A stretch of DNA of 64,000 nt from Turritopsis dohrnii (GCA_027922465.2 BQMF02000225.1:496001-560000), one strand, 5' to 3'. Counted from the stretch's first letter, positions 1 through 11,895 are shown. Translations and numbers: made by a program. Notes: generated by a model from the sequence alone, not told the origin.

Positions 1-2
1 CA

Positions 3-521
3 ACTGTAGATCTTTTTGCCTCCCGAAAATCCCATCAACTTCCTCAATACGTGTCATGGAAATTGGATCCGCTAAGCATGGCAAAAGATGCATTCCAGAT
101 GACCTGGAACCAATTCCTCTCTTATGCATTCCCTCCATTCTGTCCGATAGGAAGGGTGATAAAAAAGCTGGAACAAGATCATGCATGCATGATACTGATA
201 ACTCCAGCTTGGCAAACACAACCATGGTTCCCAACCTTACTGAGACTATCTGTACAGAATTCTCTGCTTCTTCCACACTCAAGAGACCTTTTAATCAATC
301 CATCAGGAGAGCAACACCCATTAATTAAAACCAGATCCCTCCAATTAGTGGCTTGGACTGTCTCAGGAAAAATCTGGAAGCAGAAGGAATATCAGAAAGG
401 GCTTCCGAACTTATCACAAATTCAAGAAGACCAAAATCCCTCAGTCATTACGAGTCAGCTTGGAAAATGTTTTCTAGCTGGTGTGCTGAACGACAAGTTT
501 CTCCCACTCGATGCGATGTAA
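3..521 (+). pseudogene. DIRS pol, C-terminal end after the RNase H domain (5' cut by window edge)
   Basis: Frame 3 is open from the first bases to a stop at 521. The start reads TVDLFASR, then a conserved block with VSWKLDP and YAFPPF, then LLRL and AWTVSG. This succession is typical of the region after RNase H in DIRS-family pol proteins, where a DLFASR-type block is followed by a YAFPP block. An ATG at 51 is internal and not a real start. The frame overlaps the recombinase frame by about 170 bp. No disabling change is seen in the visible part. Confidence 0.7.
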
Positions 522-1322
522 GAATAGTGCTTGACGTTTTAGCCATACTGTTTGAAGATAATCTTGCTTTTAATACAATTGCAGGTTATAGATCTGCCAT
601 ATCTGCTTTCCATGACCCTGTAAGTGGTAAGCCTATTGGGGAACATCCAAGGGTGTCAACTTTGATGACAGGAATTTTTAACCAAAGACCCCCTTTACCC
701 AAGCACAGTATGATCTGGGCTGTGGAGACAGTACTTGGTTTTATTCGGAACATGCCTGAAAATGATGATCTATCAGACAAATTACTGACTCAAAAATTAG
801 TGATGTTATTGGCTCTAATTTCAGCTTCAAGAGCTTCTGAGATAAAGAATCTTAAGATAAGTAGACTAAGTAAATTACCTGCAGTGTATGTTCTTTCCGT
901 GTCTGGTCTAACTAAGACATGGAGAAGAGGCTCTTCGACACCTTCACCTTTGAAATTTTTTGCGTTTCCAGATAATGAAAAATTGTGTGTCTGCCGTCTG
1001 CCGAACAATAGACTCCTGTATGAAGAGGCGTGAAAAATGGGGCTTCAGTGAAGATTTTTTGCTTGTGAGCCATATAAAACCTCACAAAGCAGTGTCTACT
1101 GAAACTATTTCGAGATTAATTTGCCAAATGCTTAAATTAGTAGGGATAGATGACACCTTCACAGGTCATTCTACACGGTCAGCCTGTACCTCAAAAGCAG
1201 AACTGAAGGGCCTTTCATTAAAGGAAATTGTAAAACATGGACATTGGTCAAATGAAAGTACGTTCCAAAAATTTTACAGGAAAGAGATCGAACCAAGTTT
1301 CCAAAATATTATTTTGAAATAA
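353..1322 (+). pseudogene. DIRS tyrosine recombinase, frameshifted
   Basis: The N-terminal part (353-1033, frame 2) has a SAM-like core-binding region and the first catalytic Arg in SASRASEI. The C-terminal part (960-1322, frame 3) has GHSTRSA (the H-x-x-R box), GHW and the likely nucleophile Tyr in FYRKE. All four catalytic positions of tyrosine recombinases are therefore present but lie in two frames. The break sits at about 995-1010, where the 7-mer TCTGCCG stands twice in tandem. One extra copy of that 7-mer accounts for the shift. Such enzymes integrate the circular cDNA of DIRS elements. Family call is from the motifs; activity of this copy is excluded unless the duplication is a sequencing error. 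Confidence 0.8.
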
Positions 1323-1434
1323 GCTTTGAATAGAGGAGTTGAGATTATGACCTTTAGATTTTATGCGACAACGGGTCGAGATCCAGAATTAGATCGGGCG
1401 GAGATTTTACGAAATGAAATTGAGGATTGTGCGA

Positions 1435-1449
1435 GGGCGCGAAGCGCCC
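1435..1449. other. GC-rich perfect hairpin in DIRS 3' region
   Basis: GGGCGC-GAA-GCGCCC is a six-pair stem with a three-base loop in otherwise AT-rich sequence. It lies just downstream of the recombinase stop, where DIRS elements carry their complementary end sequences. The role is inferred only. Confidence 0.4.
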
Positions 1450-1741
1450 GAAGTGCAATCCCGATTTTATGAGTAAAATCAGACTGACCGCGACAAATTC
1501 CCCTGTTGCGAAAGTTTTGGCCAGGTAGTTCAGAGTGCGTTCGCCACAACTGGAAAGAGCTAATCTACTGTGGAGTACTGGAACGCAATCAGAAATAATT
1601 TGAAATAACTTTTCAAACAGTCATGGAAATTACTGCGTATAAATTTTTCACAAAATACGATCAACATGTATTTCACAGTATCACTCACCCAAATTTGAAA
1701 GAGAATGACTCTCCAAAAACAAAACAGTGCATGAAAGCATA

Positions 1742-2384
1742 CCCAGCGGGCACAAGACGTCTTTGAGACGTCTCATTTTAATCGTAAAATGGTCGTTTTC
1801 TTTCCAGATCATTTTGCGACGTCGTAGGGACGTCTGAAACGGGACGTCGCAATTGAGATCCTTTTACGACGTTTTTGGGACGTCTTTATGCGGATTGAAT
1901 AACGACCTTCGAAACAATTATAAATTTAAGATCATTTTGCGACGTCGTTGGGACGTTTGAAACGGGACGTCGCAATTGGGATCCTTTTACGACGTTTTTG
2001 GGACGTCTTTATGCGGATTGAATAACGATCTTCGAAACAATTATAAACTTTCAAAAGCAATCAGTCTGTAAAGAATGATTTATTGTAAATGTTTTTAAAC
2101 GTCTTGACAACAAGCAGCGGTGGCATAACGGTTACGAGTTCGGCTGGCACACCAGAGGTTCCCGGTTCGGGTCCGCCTGTGGCCTATTACCATTTTTCAA
2201 AGAGTAAATTTCATAATCCTGCGACGTCGTTACGATGTCGTTGGGATGTCATCGAGACGTCTCAGTGAAGATGTAATTGGGACGTCTTTTGAGATTCCCA
2301 CTTCGCGATCATTTTGCGACGTCTTAGGGACGTCTTGAAAAGACGTCTTTACGACGTCTTTACGACGTCTTTGTGCCTGCTGGG
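1742..2384. mobile_element. GACGTC-rich foldback MITE, TA target site
   Basis: The ends are inverted repeats: CCCAGCGGGCACAA on the left and the complement of TTGTGCCTGCTGGG on the right, both leading into AGACGTC. The element is flanked by TA on both sides (1740-1741, 2385-2386). The inside is full of the palindrome GACGTC and near variants and holds two 123-bp direct repeats (about 1806-1928 and 1929-2051). A tRNA-like segment sits within it (2114-2184). No transposase is encoded. TA duplication is compatible with Tc1/mariner or pogo mobilisation. Confidence 0.75.
2114..2184 (+). other. tRNA-like segment inside the MITE
   Basis: The stretch has an A-box-like TGGCATAACGG and a good B box GGTTCGGGTCC at the spacing of a tRNA gene, plus a CTGG..CCAG arm in the anticodon position. 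The acceptor stem and T stem pair poorly (three of five pairs in the T stem). I read it as a decayed tRNA or tRNA-derived SINE head captured by the foldback element, not as a working tRNA gene. Confidence 0.4.
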
Positions 2385-2386
2385 TA

Positions 2387-4604
2387 CAAACCAAAATATA
2401 AACAAAACAATAACGATGCTTCGACCTCAAGTCGGCCATAGACCAAGACTCGAAGACTTTCTTATCAAAACCGACACCGAGCTTTAGCAAAGCGGCAAAA
2501 GGAGGCTGATAACAAGAAATTGCCAAACTTTGTTTTGTCACGTAACAGTAAGTCCCTGCAAGATAACAGAATGTTTCTGGGATGAAGAAAAGCAGTTGTG
2601 GGCCTAGTAGTACATCATACAACATTGAGATCAGAGGGGAAGGGGGTTTTCCCAAATATTTTGTGGGGGCTTATTGTTTGCGATTTCAAACCATTTTGAG
2701 AAAACTGTTTATTGAAACATTTCGGCTACTGTTTCGTGTATCACTACTTCAAAAACATCCAGGCTGTTCTAGGCTACTTTCTATGAAATAGTTATTCGCA
2801 AAGTCGTTGCTAACATTTCGTTCTGGGCCAATCTTCAATAAAGGTTACTCTCCAATGAAAGAACAACTAACGGTAAAAACGCTTCTTCAACTTTCATACG
2901 ACTCTAATTGTCGCTTATTGAAAAGTTGAATAGATAATGTGGAGTACAGTTTTAAAGGAGGGCTATAGACACAGGCTTACACGAAGCAGAAAATTGGAAA
3001 GTTTGATCATTTTAATACTGGAGCCATTATTGGACACATTGGTCAACCTTACGAAAACTGGAAAAGGAAGCCTTTTGAAGTCAACCCTCTTTTCCAACTG
3101 TTATCTGGCTATCCGTGCCTGTGTAGTGAATAGCCCTGGTCTGCCGTAGGAAAATTTGGAAGCAGAAAAAATGTCAGGCGAAGTCTACTAAAAAGGTTAA
3201 AATCTCTCCGTTAGTCTGGAATAACGTTTTGGTGTTCGATACGACTTTAGTATAGTCCTGTACTTTATAACATAATTTTTCAAGGGAGACCTAACATGCA
3301 ACACAATGGCAGGTTATACACCTGTTATCTCTGTCCGTCATGACTGGCATAATTGCAGATCTTAGCTATTGAAATAGCATTCATTAGCCAGTTTTTCTGC
3401 AAGTGCACATCTCAATTTAATATATGTTAATTTGAATAGCAATATATTGAATTATTACATATATTTTATTAGAATCCTTCTCAGTGTTATAATGTACATA
3501 TTCATATGCATAGACGTATTCAAGGTCAGTCAAGAAAAGTGGAGGAGTCCAGTGATATGTTATTCTTACCAGTCTTTCCAGTCTCAAGTATAGATTAGGT
3601 TACTTGTACGTTTTTCTATTCTGTTTTAAATGACTGAGCTCTTCTCCACAAATTTTGACTGAGCTCTAACTACGCCTCTGTTTCTGTTATACTGTGTCAT
3701 TATAACTATATCCTAGCTTTAGACAATGACACCAAGACGTCATCAGATTTACACCTAAATATTTCGCCAAGAGAGTTTGGGTTCTAGGCTGATTAAAATA
3801 ATTAGAACTAAGTTTGGAACGAACAAGTGGTCGCACAAACAAATCTAATTAGTAGTAGAAACAAACAAATGATTGGTGATTTCCTCATAGAATATTGCTG
3901 GTTCAGATTTCTGAAGACCATAACAGTCCAATATCTTCAAGTGCATTAATTTTTGTGTGAACAAATTTTAAAAAGTTGGCAGCCAAATGAATCCAAACAA
4001 AACAACAATCCTCAACATAGATACACTAAATAAAACTTTAAATAATCAATAAACTACAAGAAAAACATCTATTGGTCCAGAAATCATTACAACCTCATTT
4101 GATTAAGTATCTAATCATATGACTGATGACAGCTCAGTACAAAAGGCCCATGATCGCAGGGCCGATTATTCTGTATTTGCCTGCTCATTTGTAATCGGCC
4201 CTGCTATAAAAAAACATAAACAAAAAAAGCTTTTTGTTTGTTCTCTTATGTAACTTACGTAACTTTCGGACGTTTTTTTTCATTTTCGTCTTTTATGAAA
4301 TCTCCTTAGTTAACAAAATCATCCTATTGTCTAGAAAGAGATTTTATTGGCTAAAAAAATCGTACCACGTTTTTGTTGACATAATACAAAATAAGAGTGT
4401 AAGAAAAATGCTTGAGAAAGTAACAAGAGAAAAATGTCACTTTTGTACTTAAGTGTAATCTATCATACGATTAATCCTCACTACGTTCGGGCGATTTTGA
4501 GAAGCGTCAAGATGAACCTCGGGCTATTTACCCGAAATTGCCCTCAAAGTCATACAATTACTGATACAAATTTTGTTAAGCCAGAATCTTTTTTTAACAA
4601 TTTT
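2387..4604. other. Non-coding AT-rich stretch with one small hairpin
   Basis: No reading frame here looks like a protein. The one clear structure is a perfect 13-bp inverted repeat, GCAGGGCCGATTA at 4156-4168 against its complement at 4192-4204, with a 23-nt loop. It stands out by its GC content. It may be a short foldback element or an RNA hairpin. Confidence 0.5.
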
Positions 4605-4860
4605 GACGCCGTAGTGTAATGGATATCACTGTCGGAATTCATGCGATAGGTCGGGGTTCAATTCCTCTTGGTGGTGATTCACCATGCGTGAGTGAATGTA
4701 CCACAGCGCTAGGTCGACCGAAATGGGTTAGATGATACATCGTTGATCATCGGGTGCTGCAGGAGATCATCCAGGTTAGTACAGGCCCTTGATTGGGTCG
4801 TGTCACTCAGGAGAGCGCCAAATATTTCGGAGCCTCTAACCTAAGCCGTAGCCCCTCCTT
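4605..4860 (+). mobile_element. tRNA-derived SINE
   Basis: The head (4605-4675) has an A box in TAGTGTAATGG and a canonical B box GGTTCAATTCC, the internal RNA polymerase III promoter of tRNA genes. It is followed by about 185 bp of GC-richer body that is not tRNA-like and by AT-rich sequence. This head-plus-body layout is typical of SINEs. The 3' border is an estimate. No second copy was recognised in the window, so the family remains unnamed. Confidence 0.6.
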
Positions 4861-5615
4861 GAAAACAGATGCAATACTAACTGAGTGTGACCAGGCACGT
4901 ATTAAAATCAATACCTTACCTCACCTTTTCGAAAAGAACTCAAAAATGCTATAGTTTCTCTTACTGAATGGCTAAAAACTGTACTAGATAACACCCAATC
5001 GGCATTGACGTTGGAATTGCAATTGTGAACTGTGTGAATACTAATACTCACACCTATTTATTCTTCGTTCATAGTGTTGTTGGTATACTGTTACTTTTTT
5101 TTATGTCGACTAAATGATATAAATCATTCTATCCATTTATGACTAGTGACTTCCCGATGCAATGCACTTTTTATAGAATAAATTATATTCCGTTCATTGC
5201 TAAAAACATGACCCATGCCTCCTCATCATAGAATTTCAAGGCTGCCAACTTGGCGCCTTTTTATACTGCTACACATAAGAAATTTCACACCCTTATGACG
5301 CTGTCTTTACATGAACATTCTTGACTACCCAAATATTTTTATTGGGAAACTCAACTATCGTATTTGGTCTATTGAAACAAAAACTGAGTAAAACCTTTTA
5401 ATGGGTCTGTTACAAAAATACTTGTATTATGTCGGACGGACAAATCGATACTAGGGCTATATAAAAAACATCACGTTCATGATGCAATATCAGGCAAACG
5501 TTTTTCGAAAGTATACTAGAATAGACTTTACAAAACATGATAGTCAAAGGATGATAGTCAAAAAATGTTGAAACAAACAGTTATCGTGTCAGATGGAAAA
5601 AGTGCTAATACTTTT
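4861..5615. other. AT-rich non-coding spacer
   Basis: No gene, repeat or element is recognisable here between the SINE and the first hAT-like element. Confidence 0.5.
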
Positions 5616-6906
5616 GTAACCAGGGGCGGATCTAGGATTTTTTAAGGGTTAGGCAAATTTTTTTTGTTAAACACACATACGGGCGCAATCGATGAAATTT
5701 ACGCCAATTTACGCCCAATCTAACACATACTTTTCGAAGTGTAAAAATTATTAACTCGAATTGATTCGTCCTAACGTAAAGGGGTGTTATAATGCAAGCC
5801 TGTATTGTTGCACTAATGGAATAAGGGAAATAAACAAAAGAAAACTAATTGAGTATGAATGGAATGTATTGAACTACGTTATGTAGGCCAAAATAATATT
5901 TTCTGCCAGGTTGGAGGTTAAGTAAATAACCAATAAATTACTTCATCTGTTATCTTCTTCATTTTCTTGATTGCTTGTACATGAACAGGAAGCATCCACC
6001 AAACGAAAACATACTTTAATGAATCAAATAAATAAATTTTCAATCACCTATCATGATAGATTGGAGCACTCAGATAAATACATGATATATACTTTATGAT
6101 ATTTTACTTCATATACATGATATTTTATCTATGTACTTCGCAAGATGGTCAGATAGAAAGAAAAGAAAAGAAATTATGTTAAGAAATAGAGTAAAATGAC
6201 CAAAATCAAAGTTAGAGACAAGTTCCTTGATCATATCCAGCAGCAAAATAAAAACAGATTTCTGCACTATACGTTCATGAAATCAAATAGTATACCCTAC
6301 CCTAAAAATGATCCATGGTTAAATAATTAATGTCAACCACATTATAGTAAAAGATGGTGTTGACAGAAATCCCTGAGACAAGTCCAAGAACCTATATATA
6401 TAAAACTACACAACAACAGATAAATTATGTACTGCTTCCTCTCTAATAAGAGCTACAACATTTTTTCCAGAATTTAATGTAGCATAGGAAACAAAGAAGT
6501 CAAACTAAAACATTATGTAATTACCTTTTTCAAAAGAAGACATAACGTAGGTGGTTTTTATAAAATGAAAGAATAACTCCAAAGATGTTAAAGTGTTTCT
6601 GCATCCAAAATGATATTTCGAGGGATGATAGAATGCACAAAGTTGTTTCAGAAGTCTTATAGTTTTTGGAAATTCTGTTTCCTTGGGCAGATATTTTGAT
6701 TTAAAAATCATGAAATGATACAATAGATAATTATGTAATAAGATTTTTATTCTTTCTTTATGTGTATAAACTCTCAATATATTATAACTTCATTTTCTTA
6801 TCACTCACTCAGAGTGAAAGCCCTTTCTCTCTATAGTAAATTAGAAAGATATAGTATTAATGATAACTTGCGATGAGAAAGTTAACCTATATACTATCTT
6901 ATTATA

Positions 6907-7071
6907 CAGTGGCGGATCTAGAGGTATGTCGAAATTTGTGTAGGAGAGTGTTAGCAATCTAACCATAAAGGAAAAGCGTCCAAATAATCCCATTGGAAAT
7001 ATAAATTGAATTCACAAATTATGTTAATGCTCTCATACACAAATTTCGACATACCTCTAGATCCACCACTG
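6907..7071. mobile_element. Small hAT-like MITE nested in the larger element
   Basis: A 165-bp element with about 50-bp inverted repeats starting CAGTGGCGGATCTAGAGGTA. The right end is the complement of the same sequence. The same insertion stands in the second copy of the host element (62411-62574), so it entered before the host multiplied. A diverged relative is at 51038-51202. Confidence 0.8.
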
Positions 7072-7870
7072 TTACATATCATAAAATATATGCATTGCAT
7101 AAAGTGAATGTAAGATTTTAAAAAATAAATACATATCTCAGAAACTGGGAGTAAGTAATACTAACAAGAGGCTTTTTGATCTCTATCATATTGGTTCATA
7201 TCATTTTGGACACAGGATCCTTTTAAAGTTCTTTAATTCAAAACCAGACAGTCATCTCGAACCAAGAAAAATTATATACTGAACTGTACAAATAAGTTAC
7301 CAGGTTGAGATACTGGTGCTAAAAAAACCATGCAGCTGCCTACGCAAAACAACTCAGAAAAATAACAATGACTTTGTGTATTATAAACTCAGTCATTCAA
7401 ACGTAACTCCATAACATTTTTACAGATGTATTTTTGGTTAACAGAAACAGATACCAAAAATATTTATATACATCATTAATCAATAAAGAAAAGGCTTCGG
7501 TTCAGTTGACACAAACAAACGTATTATACATAGCTGAGCTAATAATTAACTGTCGTCATACTTATGGTCAACGAATTATGGTGCTAATGATCCATGCTAA
7601 TCATTTATATTACATTAAATAAAACACTTGCTTTAAAGCAGCCACAATCTTTTCATTTCGCATAAGCAAAAGAAGAGACATGACTCAAAAAAAATGCTTT
7701 TCCTAGATTTTGAAGTCTGTTTTCAACAGATGTATTAAGTGAATTCAAAATTTCCTAATTAATACTTCATTATTGCTATCAAAAGCTGCAACGATGTTTT
7801 CTAGCGAATCCATGTTGAACTGGGTCTAATTTGAAGGTCTTCCACGTCGTTTTGTGCAGATTTGGTGACC

Positions 7871-8036
7871 ATTCATTCAATAAAAGTGTGTAAACCCATG
7901 GTTGTACCTTAGGCAAATTTTCTTCTGGTTCATTCAATAAAGTGTTAACCCATGGTTGTACCTTAGGCAAATTTTCTTCCAGTTCATTCATTAAAGTGTG
8001 TAAACCCGGGGCTCCTTAGGCAAATTTTCTTCGCCT
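7871..8036. repeat. About 60-bp minisatellite, about 3 units
   Basis: Each unit contains TTCATTCA..AAAGTGT, then AACCCATGG-like sequence and CTTAGGCAAATTTTCTTC. The units open a short minus-strand frame with a repeated ENLPKVQPWV block. This is a by-product of the repeat, since the second element copy has the same array with different unit content. Confidence 0.7.
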
Positions 8037-8860
8037 AGGTGAGCGTTAGGCACTAGTCTGTGTTGTCAATGTAACTATGAGAAGTCGTTTTCCGGGCAGA
8101 ATCAATACCTATAAACTCAAGCTGTAAAAAACATTAATTTGTAACATCATGGCGCGCGCCGCGCCTCGCCGGAGAGAATAATCCTATTTGCGAAAAAGAA
8201 AGGATATCGGATTGATGCGGGAATCTCTTGATATTTTCGATTATTTTCTGATTATTGTAATACAATACCTTTTTCAATTTGTGAAAAACATTATTTAACT
8301 GATTTTGGGTTAGGCATTTGCCTAAGTTGCCTAACCCTGGATCCGCCCCTGGTAACCTACCCTAAAGCAATCCAAATTCTTAAAAGTGAAGCTTTGCGTA
8401 ATCAATGAAACAAAGCAAGAAGCAACAGCAAAGAGCAAGACTAAGTGAAATTGATGTGCAAGTTTATTTTAGAACAATGTACCACAAAAGCATTATATCT
8501 TAGCATTCTTCAAAAATTAAAATAAGATATTATTGTTGTGCCAAGCTTATAAAAACAGTTGAACAAGATGGCGGTTGTTCAATGTAAAATCAACACATGC
8601 AAGTGCAGTATGAAATTTCGACAGGTTTTTTCTGAGTTAACACTAAAACATTCTTCCAGGACATTCTTCTAGATCAGCAACCACATCAAAAGCAAAATGA
8701 GTAAGGGGGAATCTTGTGCGCAAAATTTTTAAAAGAAGCCATTGGTTTGTAGAATCCCCTTTTCAGTTTGAGCCTTTTATTATAGGTAGATTTCAAAAAC
8801 GGATATGAATACTAGAATAATGATATAAAGCAAAAATAACATGTGTTGAAGTTTAAAGTA

Positions 8861-9023
8861 CGGTTGACTCTTGTTATTTCGTATATGTGAATATATCTCG
8901 AACAAATCTTTGGATCCGTCTGCATTTACAGCCATAAATTTCACCATAAATCTCGTTCTGTCGAAGTCGTGCTAACTGGAGCTTTTTATCTGAGTTGTTG
9001 AAAAAGATAGCGGAACTCGACTG
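8861..9023. mobile_element. Short pogo-like MITE
   Basis: The left end reads CGGTTGACTCTTGTTATTTC and the right end is a diverged complement ending CGACTG. Both are flanked by TA (8859-8860, 9024-9025). A GTTGACTC..TATCTCGAA-like end is typical of Tigger/pogo-derived MITEs. Inverted repeats match at about 12 of the first 20 positions. Confidence 0.5.
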
Positions 9024-9206
9024 TATATTTTCATAAGCGAGATTATGAAACATCGAGTGGAAAGTTTATTTATTTAATTTTTATGAAGTGAAATTGAAAT
9101 TTTACGGTCTCTTGTATCGAAAACAATGTGGAAAGATATATCTTCCCTAGTATATCTGTCTAAAAGCTATTTACAAGCATTGTCCGTTCAAACGTGAGTC
9201 GATCTA

Positions 9207-9727
9207 CCGTAAACCTCCGAATATAAGCCCTGGGCTTATACAAGTTCGTAAGCTTTTTTTGGGTGGGCTTATACACGGGGGTGGGCTTATACACGGGTGG
9301 GCTTATACATGGAAAACAATAGCAACATATTAAATATCTATGCATATATTTTACGTAATAAAAACTTTTCACTCATCGCCACTTTCTTCACTATCTTCAC
9401 TTTCGCTATCACCATTATCTTCACTTTCGCTCGACGTCGCTGCCTCTACATTGTCTCCGGTACCATCATCTTCTTCCTCGCTTGATGTTTCAAGGTGGAA
9501 TTCCTCCTCTGGTTGAGACATTGTATAGTTATATGGACCAAATATCAATAGAGGACTAGTTCGTAAAGAACTGAAGAAGTAGCTTGTACTTGTATGTTTT
9601 TGCAAATGTTTTTTAGTAAAAGAAAAACAACCATGAAATTTTCCCTTCCAATATTATGGGCTTATACACGGGTGGGCTTATACATGGAAATCGTTAGACG
9701 GGTGGGCTTATATTCGGAGGTTTACGG
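9207..9727. mobile_element. pogo-like MITE keeping an acidic transposase tail (minus strand)
   Basis: Inverted repeats CCGTAAACCTCCGAATATAA and complement, flanked by TA (9205-9206, 9728-9729). GGGCTTATACACGGG-type motifs repeat near both ends. On the minus strand, an open frame ending at 9369 finishes in a strongly acidic Ser/Glu/Asp tail (EEEDDGTGDN, then SEDSEESGDE). Such tails close many Tigger/pogo transposases, so the element looks like an internal deletion that kept the 3' coding end. Copy B of the duplication lacks this insertion. Confidence 0.7.
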
Positions 9728-10961
9728 TATAGGGAATAAGTTCATATTTCTCACATTTCCTATATTGAACCTTTCTTTCTTGAGTTTCTTTAGTTTACAA
9801 CAGCGATATGACAACAGACAGCTGATCTTCGTCGTAATTGCTAATTAAATCATATAGCGAGTTAATTACATTGTCCAACGACTTTTACACTGCAGTTTGA
9901 ATAAACGTTTACTTCAATCCGTTCAAACGTGAGACGAACTGTAGAACTTCGTACATAGTTCACACAAGGGATCCCCCATGCTGACATCCTCATACTGCAA
10001 CTCAAAGTTCTACTTACGCCAGTTCCATTATCTATAGGAATTGCACTGCCTGCCCTTGCATAATTCTCGATTTTATTTTAATTTAATTCATTTTACTCGT
10101 TTTATCACTCGTCTTTCTGTAAGCAATCAACATTTTACAAAATGTTTTCTGGAATTTTCTTTTCGATATTTTTCTATTGTTTATGTGTGTTCAAGTGTAT
10201 CAATACTGAATAATCAGACAAAGAATTTCGTGGAAATTTGTTATATGTTGTAAGACGTAATCCGTTCATACAAGTTCATACAAGTTTATACAAGTTTATA
10301 TTCATGAGGATATTTTAAACGAAACAAAATTTGTTCCAAAGAAGCTCAATTAATTGCAAGAAAATCACCATCATTATCGAGGTAAATCGTAATGTTGTTT
10401 ACTTTTTTCCTGAATTGACAGGACGTTTTCCTGATGTCCTAACATGAAACTTTAGAAGGTCGTTTATTAAAAATTTATACGTATGCATAGTTATAAAATG
10501 ATTTCTCAAGTCTGCTTATCAACTAAAGTTACTGTCATTTCAGAACAGCAACTGCAAAAGTTTTCGTTCAATTTATATGGCCTTATATAGGTTTGTTTTT
10601 TAAGAAAAATACGGAGTATTTATCCGACGAAACCTTGAAACAGAATGTTTATGTATTTTATTTCTGATCACACAAAATGGCTAGCAAAACTGTGCTTCTT
10701 AAAACTTTCAATTATGAGGAATTTGTTTTTGCCATAGGCAATCTAGAGGTAGTATTTTTCAAACATTTTCTTGGCACATCGGTTACTAGTCATAAACACC
10801 AAGTTTATATAAACATTTTACAAAGAACCAGCTAGAAATTACCATTGTTTTTGAAACGAAGTTAGTAGCGTGGTAGTGGAAACATCAAGAAAGTTCCAAG
10901 ACTGTACAAAGAGTTCTTTAGAAAATACCAATGTTTAAAGCCTTTTCTAGAAACAGAGATA

Positions 10962-11895
10962 CCTTATCGGACAAAACTTAGTCGGACAAAATTTTAGTCG
11001 GATGAAAATATTAGTCGGACAAAATTTTAGTCACCTCCAAATATTTTAGTCACTTTTGTCCAACTAATAATATTGTCCTGACTAAAATTTTGGTCCTTTT
11101 CTAAAATTTCATAACTTACTTAATTTTCGAGAAGGATTATCGAAAAGCGTTCGGGAGTGCGCCGATTAATCTAAGTTCTAGATATGTATAGGAAAACGAG
11201 GGGAAAGGCCTATTTAATAAAAACAGTTTTGCCGACGTGAAAAACATATGTCCAACAAAATCATCATACCACGACGGCACAATTTTGCCGTCGGAAAAAA
11301 ATCCTAATTAAAGGGTTGTAGTATAATTTTATTTTTCGATTTCAATGTCATATTCCTGATCAGTATAAAAATCTATTTTGGTTCCTGCACTGTCTTCAGG
11401 CGTTTCTTCTATTATGGCTGTTTTCTTCATTTTCTTTTGAACTACCTCGCTATCACTTTCATCGGAAGTTTCTGTTATTACCGGTGCTTTTCTCTTTTTC
11501 TGTAGATTCCTTCCTGGAATAAGTGAGGCTATTAAAAACGTCTAATCTGTTTACGAAAGGGTCGAGAATCCCTTTAGAGCGTAAAGAATAAACAATGAAC
11601 ATCATGAAAACGAGCGTTAATATTATTCATCAAAACACTTTACCACTTTAGAAATTGTTTATTTATGACTAAGTCATGTAAAAATATTGTATTCGTTGGT
11701 GAGCGAAAAGAAAAATCATAAAGAAATTATAAATATTTAAAATATTGTAATTAAACTGATAAGAAGAAGAATTCTGAAAAAAAAAAAATGATTTGGACCA
11801 AATATTTAGTGGGACATAATAATTAGTCGGACAAAATTTTAGTCACTTCCAAAAAATTTAGTCACTTTTGTCCGACTAAGTTTTGTCCGATAAGG
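10962..11895. mobile_element. TA-target DNA element with residual C-terminal frame (minus strand)
   Basis: Inverted repeats begin CCTTATCGGACAAAACTTAG and are followed inward by repeated AGTCGGACAAAATTTTAGTC motifs at both ends. TA flanks both sides (10960-10961, 11896-11897). On the minus strand a frame of about 65 codons ends at 11329. It is Lys-rich (KKRKAP), then acidic (TSDESDSEVV), and closes YDIEIEK. Just upstream is a TTAG that could be a splice acceptor. It looks like the last exon of a transposase left in a deletion derivative. Copy B lacks the whole element. Confidence 0.7.

Larger units (their letters stand above)
1..1620 (+). mobile_element. DIRS-like tyrosine-recombinase retroelement, 3' part
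   Basis: The left edge of the window cuts into a DIRS-type retrotransposon. What remains is the RNase H-side end of the pol reading frame (3-521), an overlapping tyrosine recombinase frame (353-1322), and about 300 bp of GC-richer 3' sequence with a short perfect hairpin at 1435-1449. Overlap of pol and recombinase frames and a non-coding 3' end with inverted sequence are known traits of DIRS elements. The true right border is not visible to me; 1620 is an estimate where sequence becomes AT-rich again. The recombinase carries a frameshift, so this copy is inactive. Confidence 0.75.
5621..8351. mobile_element. Non-autonomous hAT-like DNA transposon, copy 1
   Basis: The ends are inverted repeats beginning CAGGGGCGGATCTAGGAT on the left, with the complement ending ATCCGCCCCTG on the right. 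They extend inward through GGTTAGGCAAA-type sequence. GTAAC stands on both sides (5616-5620, 8352-8356), a probable 5-bp target duplication. The CAGGGGCGGATC end is typical of hAT-like elements. No transposase frame remains. The interior carries a nested smaller element (6907-7071), a roughly 60-bp minisatellite (7871-8036) and a short GC-rich GCGCGC stretch near 8150. A second copy lies at 61353-63856 with the same interior. Confidence 0.8.

Noticed and set aside
6505..6777. 90-codon minus-strand frame in hAT-like element copy 1
   Set aside because: A deletion in copy 2 removes most of it, and no transposase motif is visible.
7779..7991. Minus-strand frame with repeated ENLPKVQPWV
   Set aside because: Produced by the roughly 60-bp minisatellite inside the non-coding hAT-like element; not kept as a protein in the other copy.
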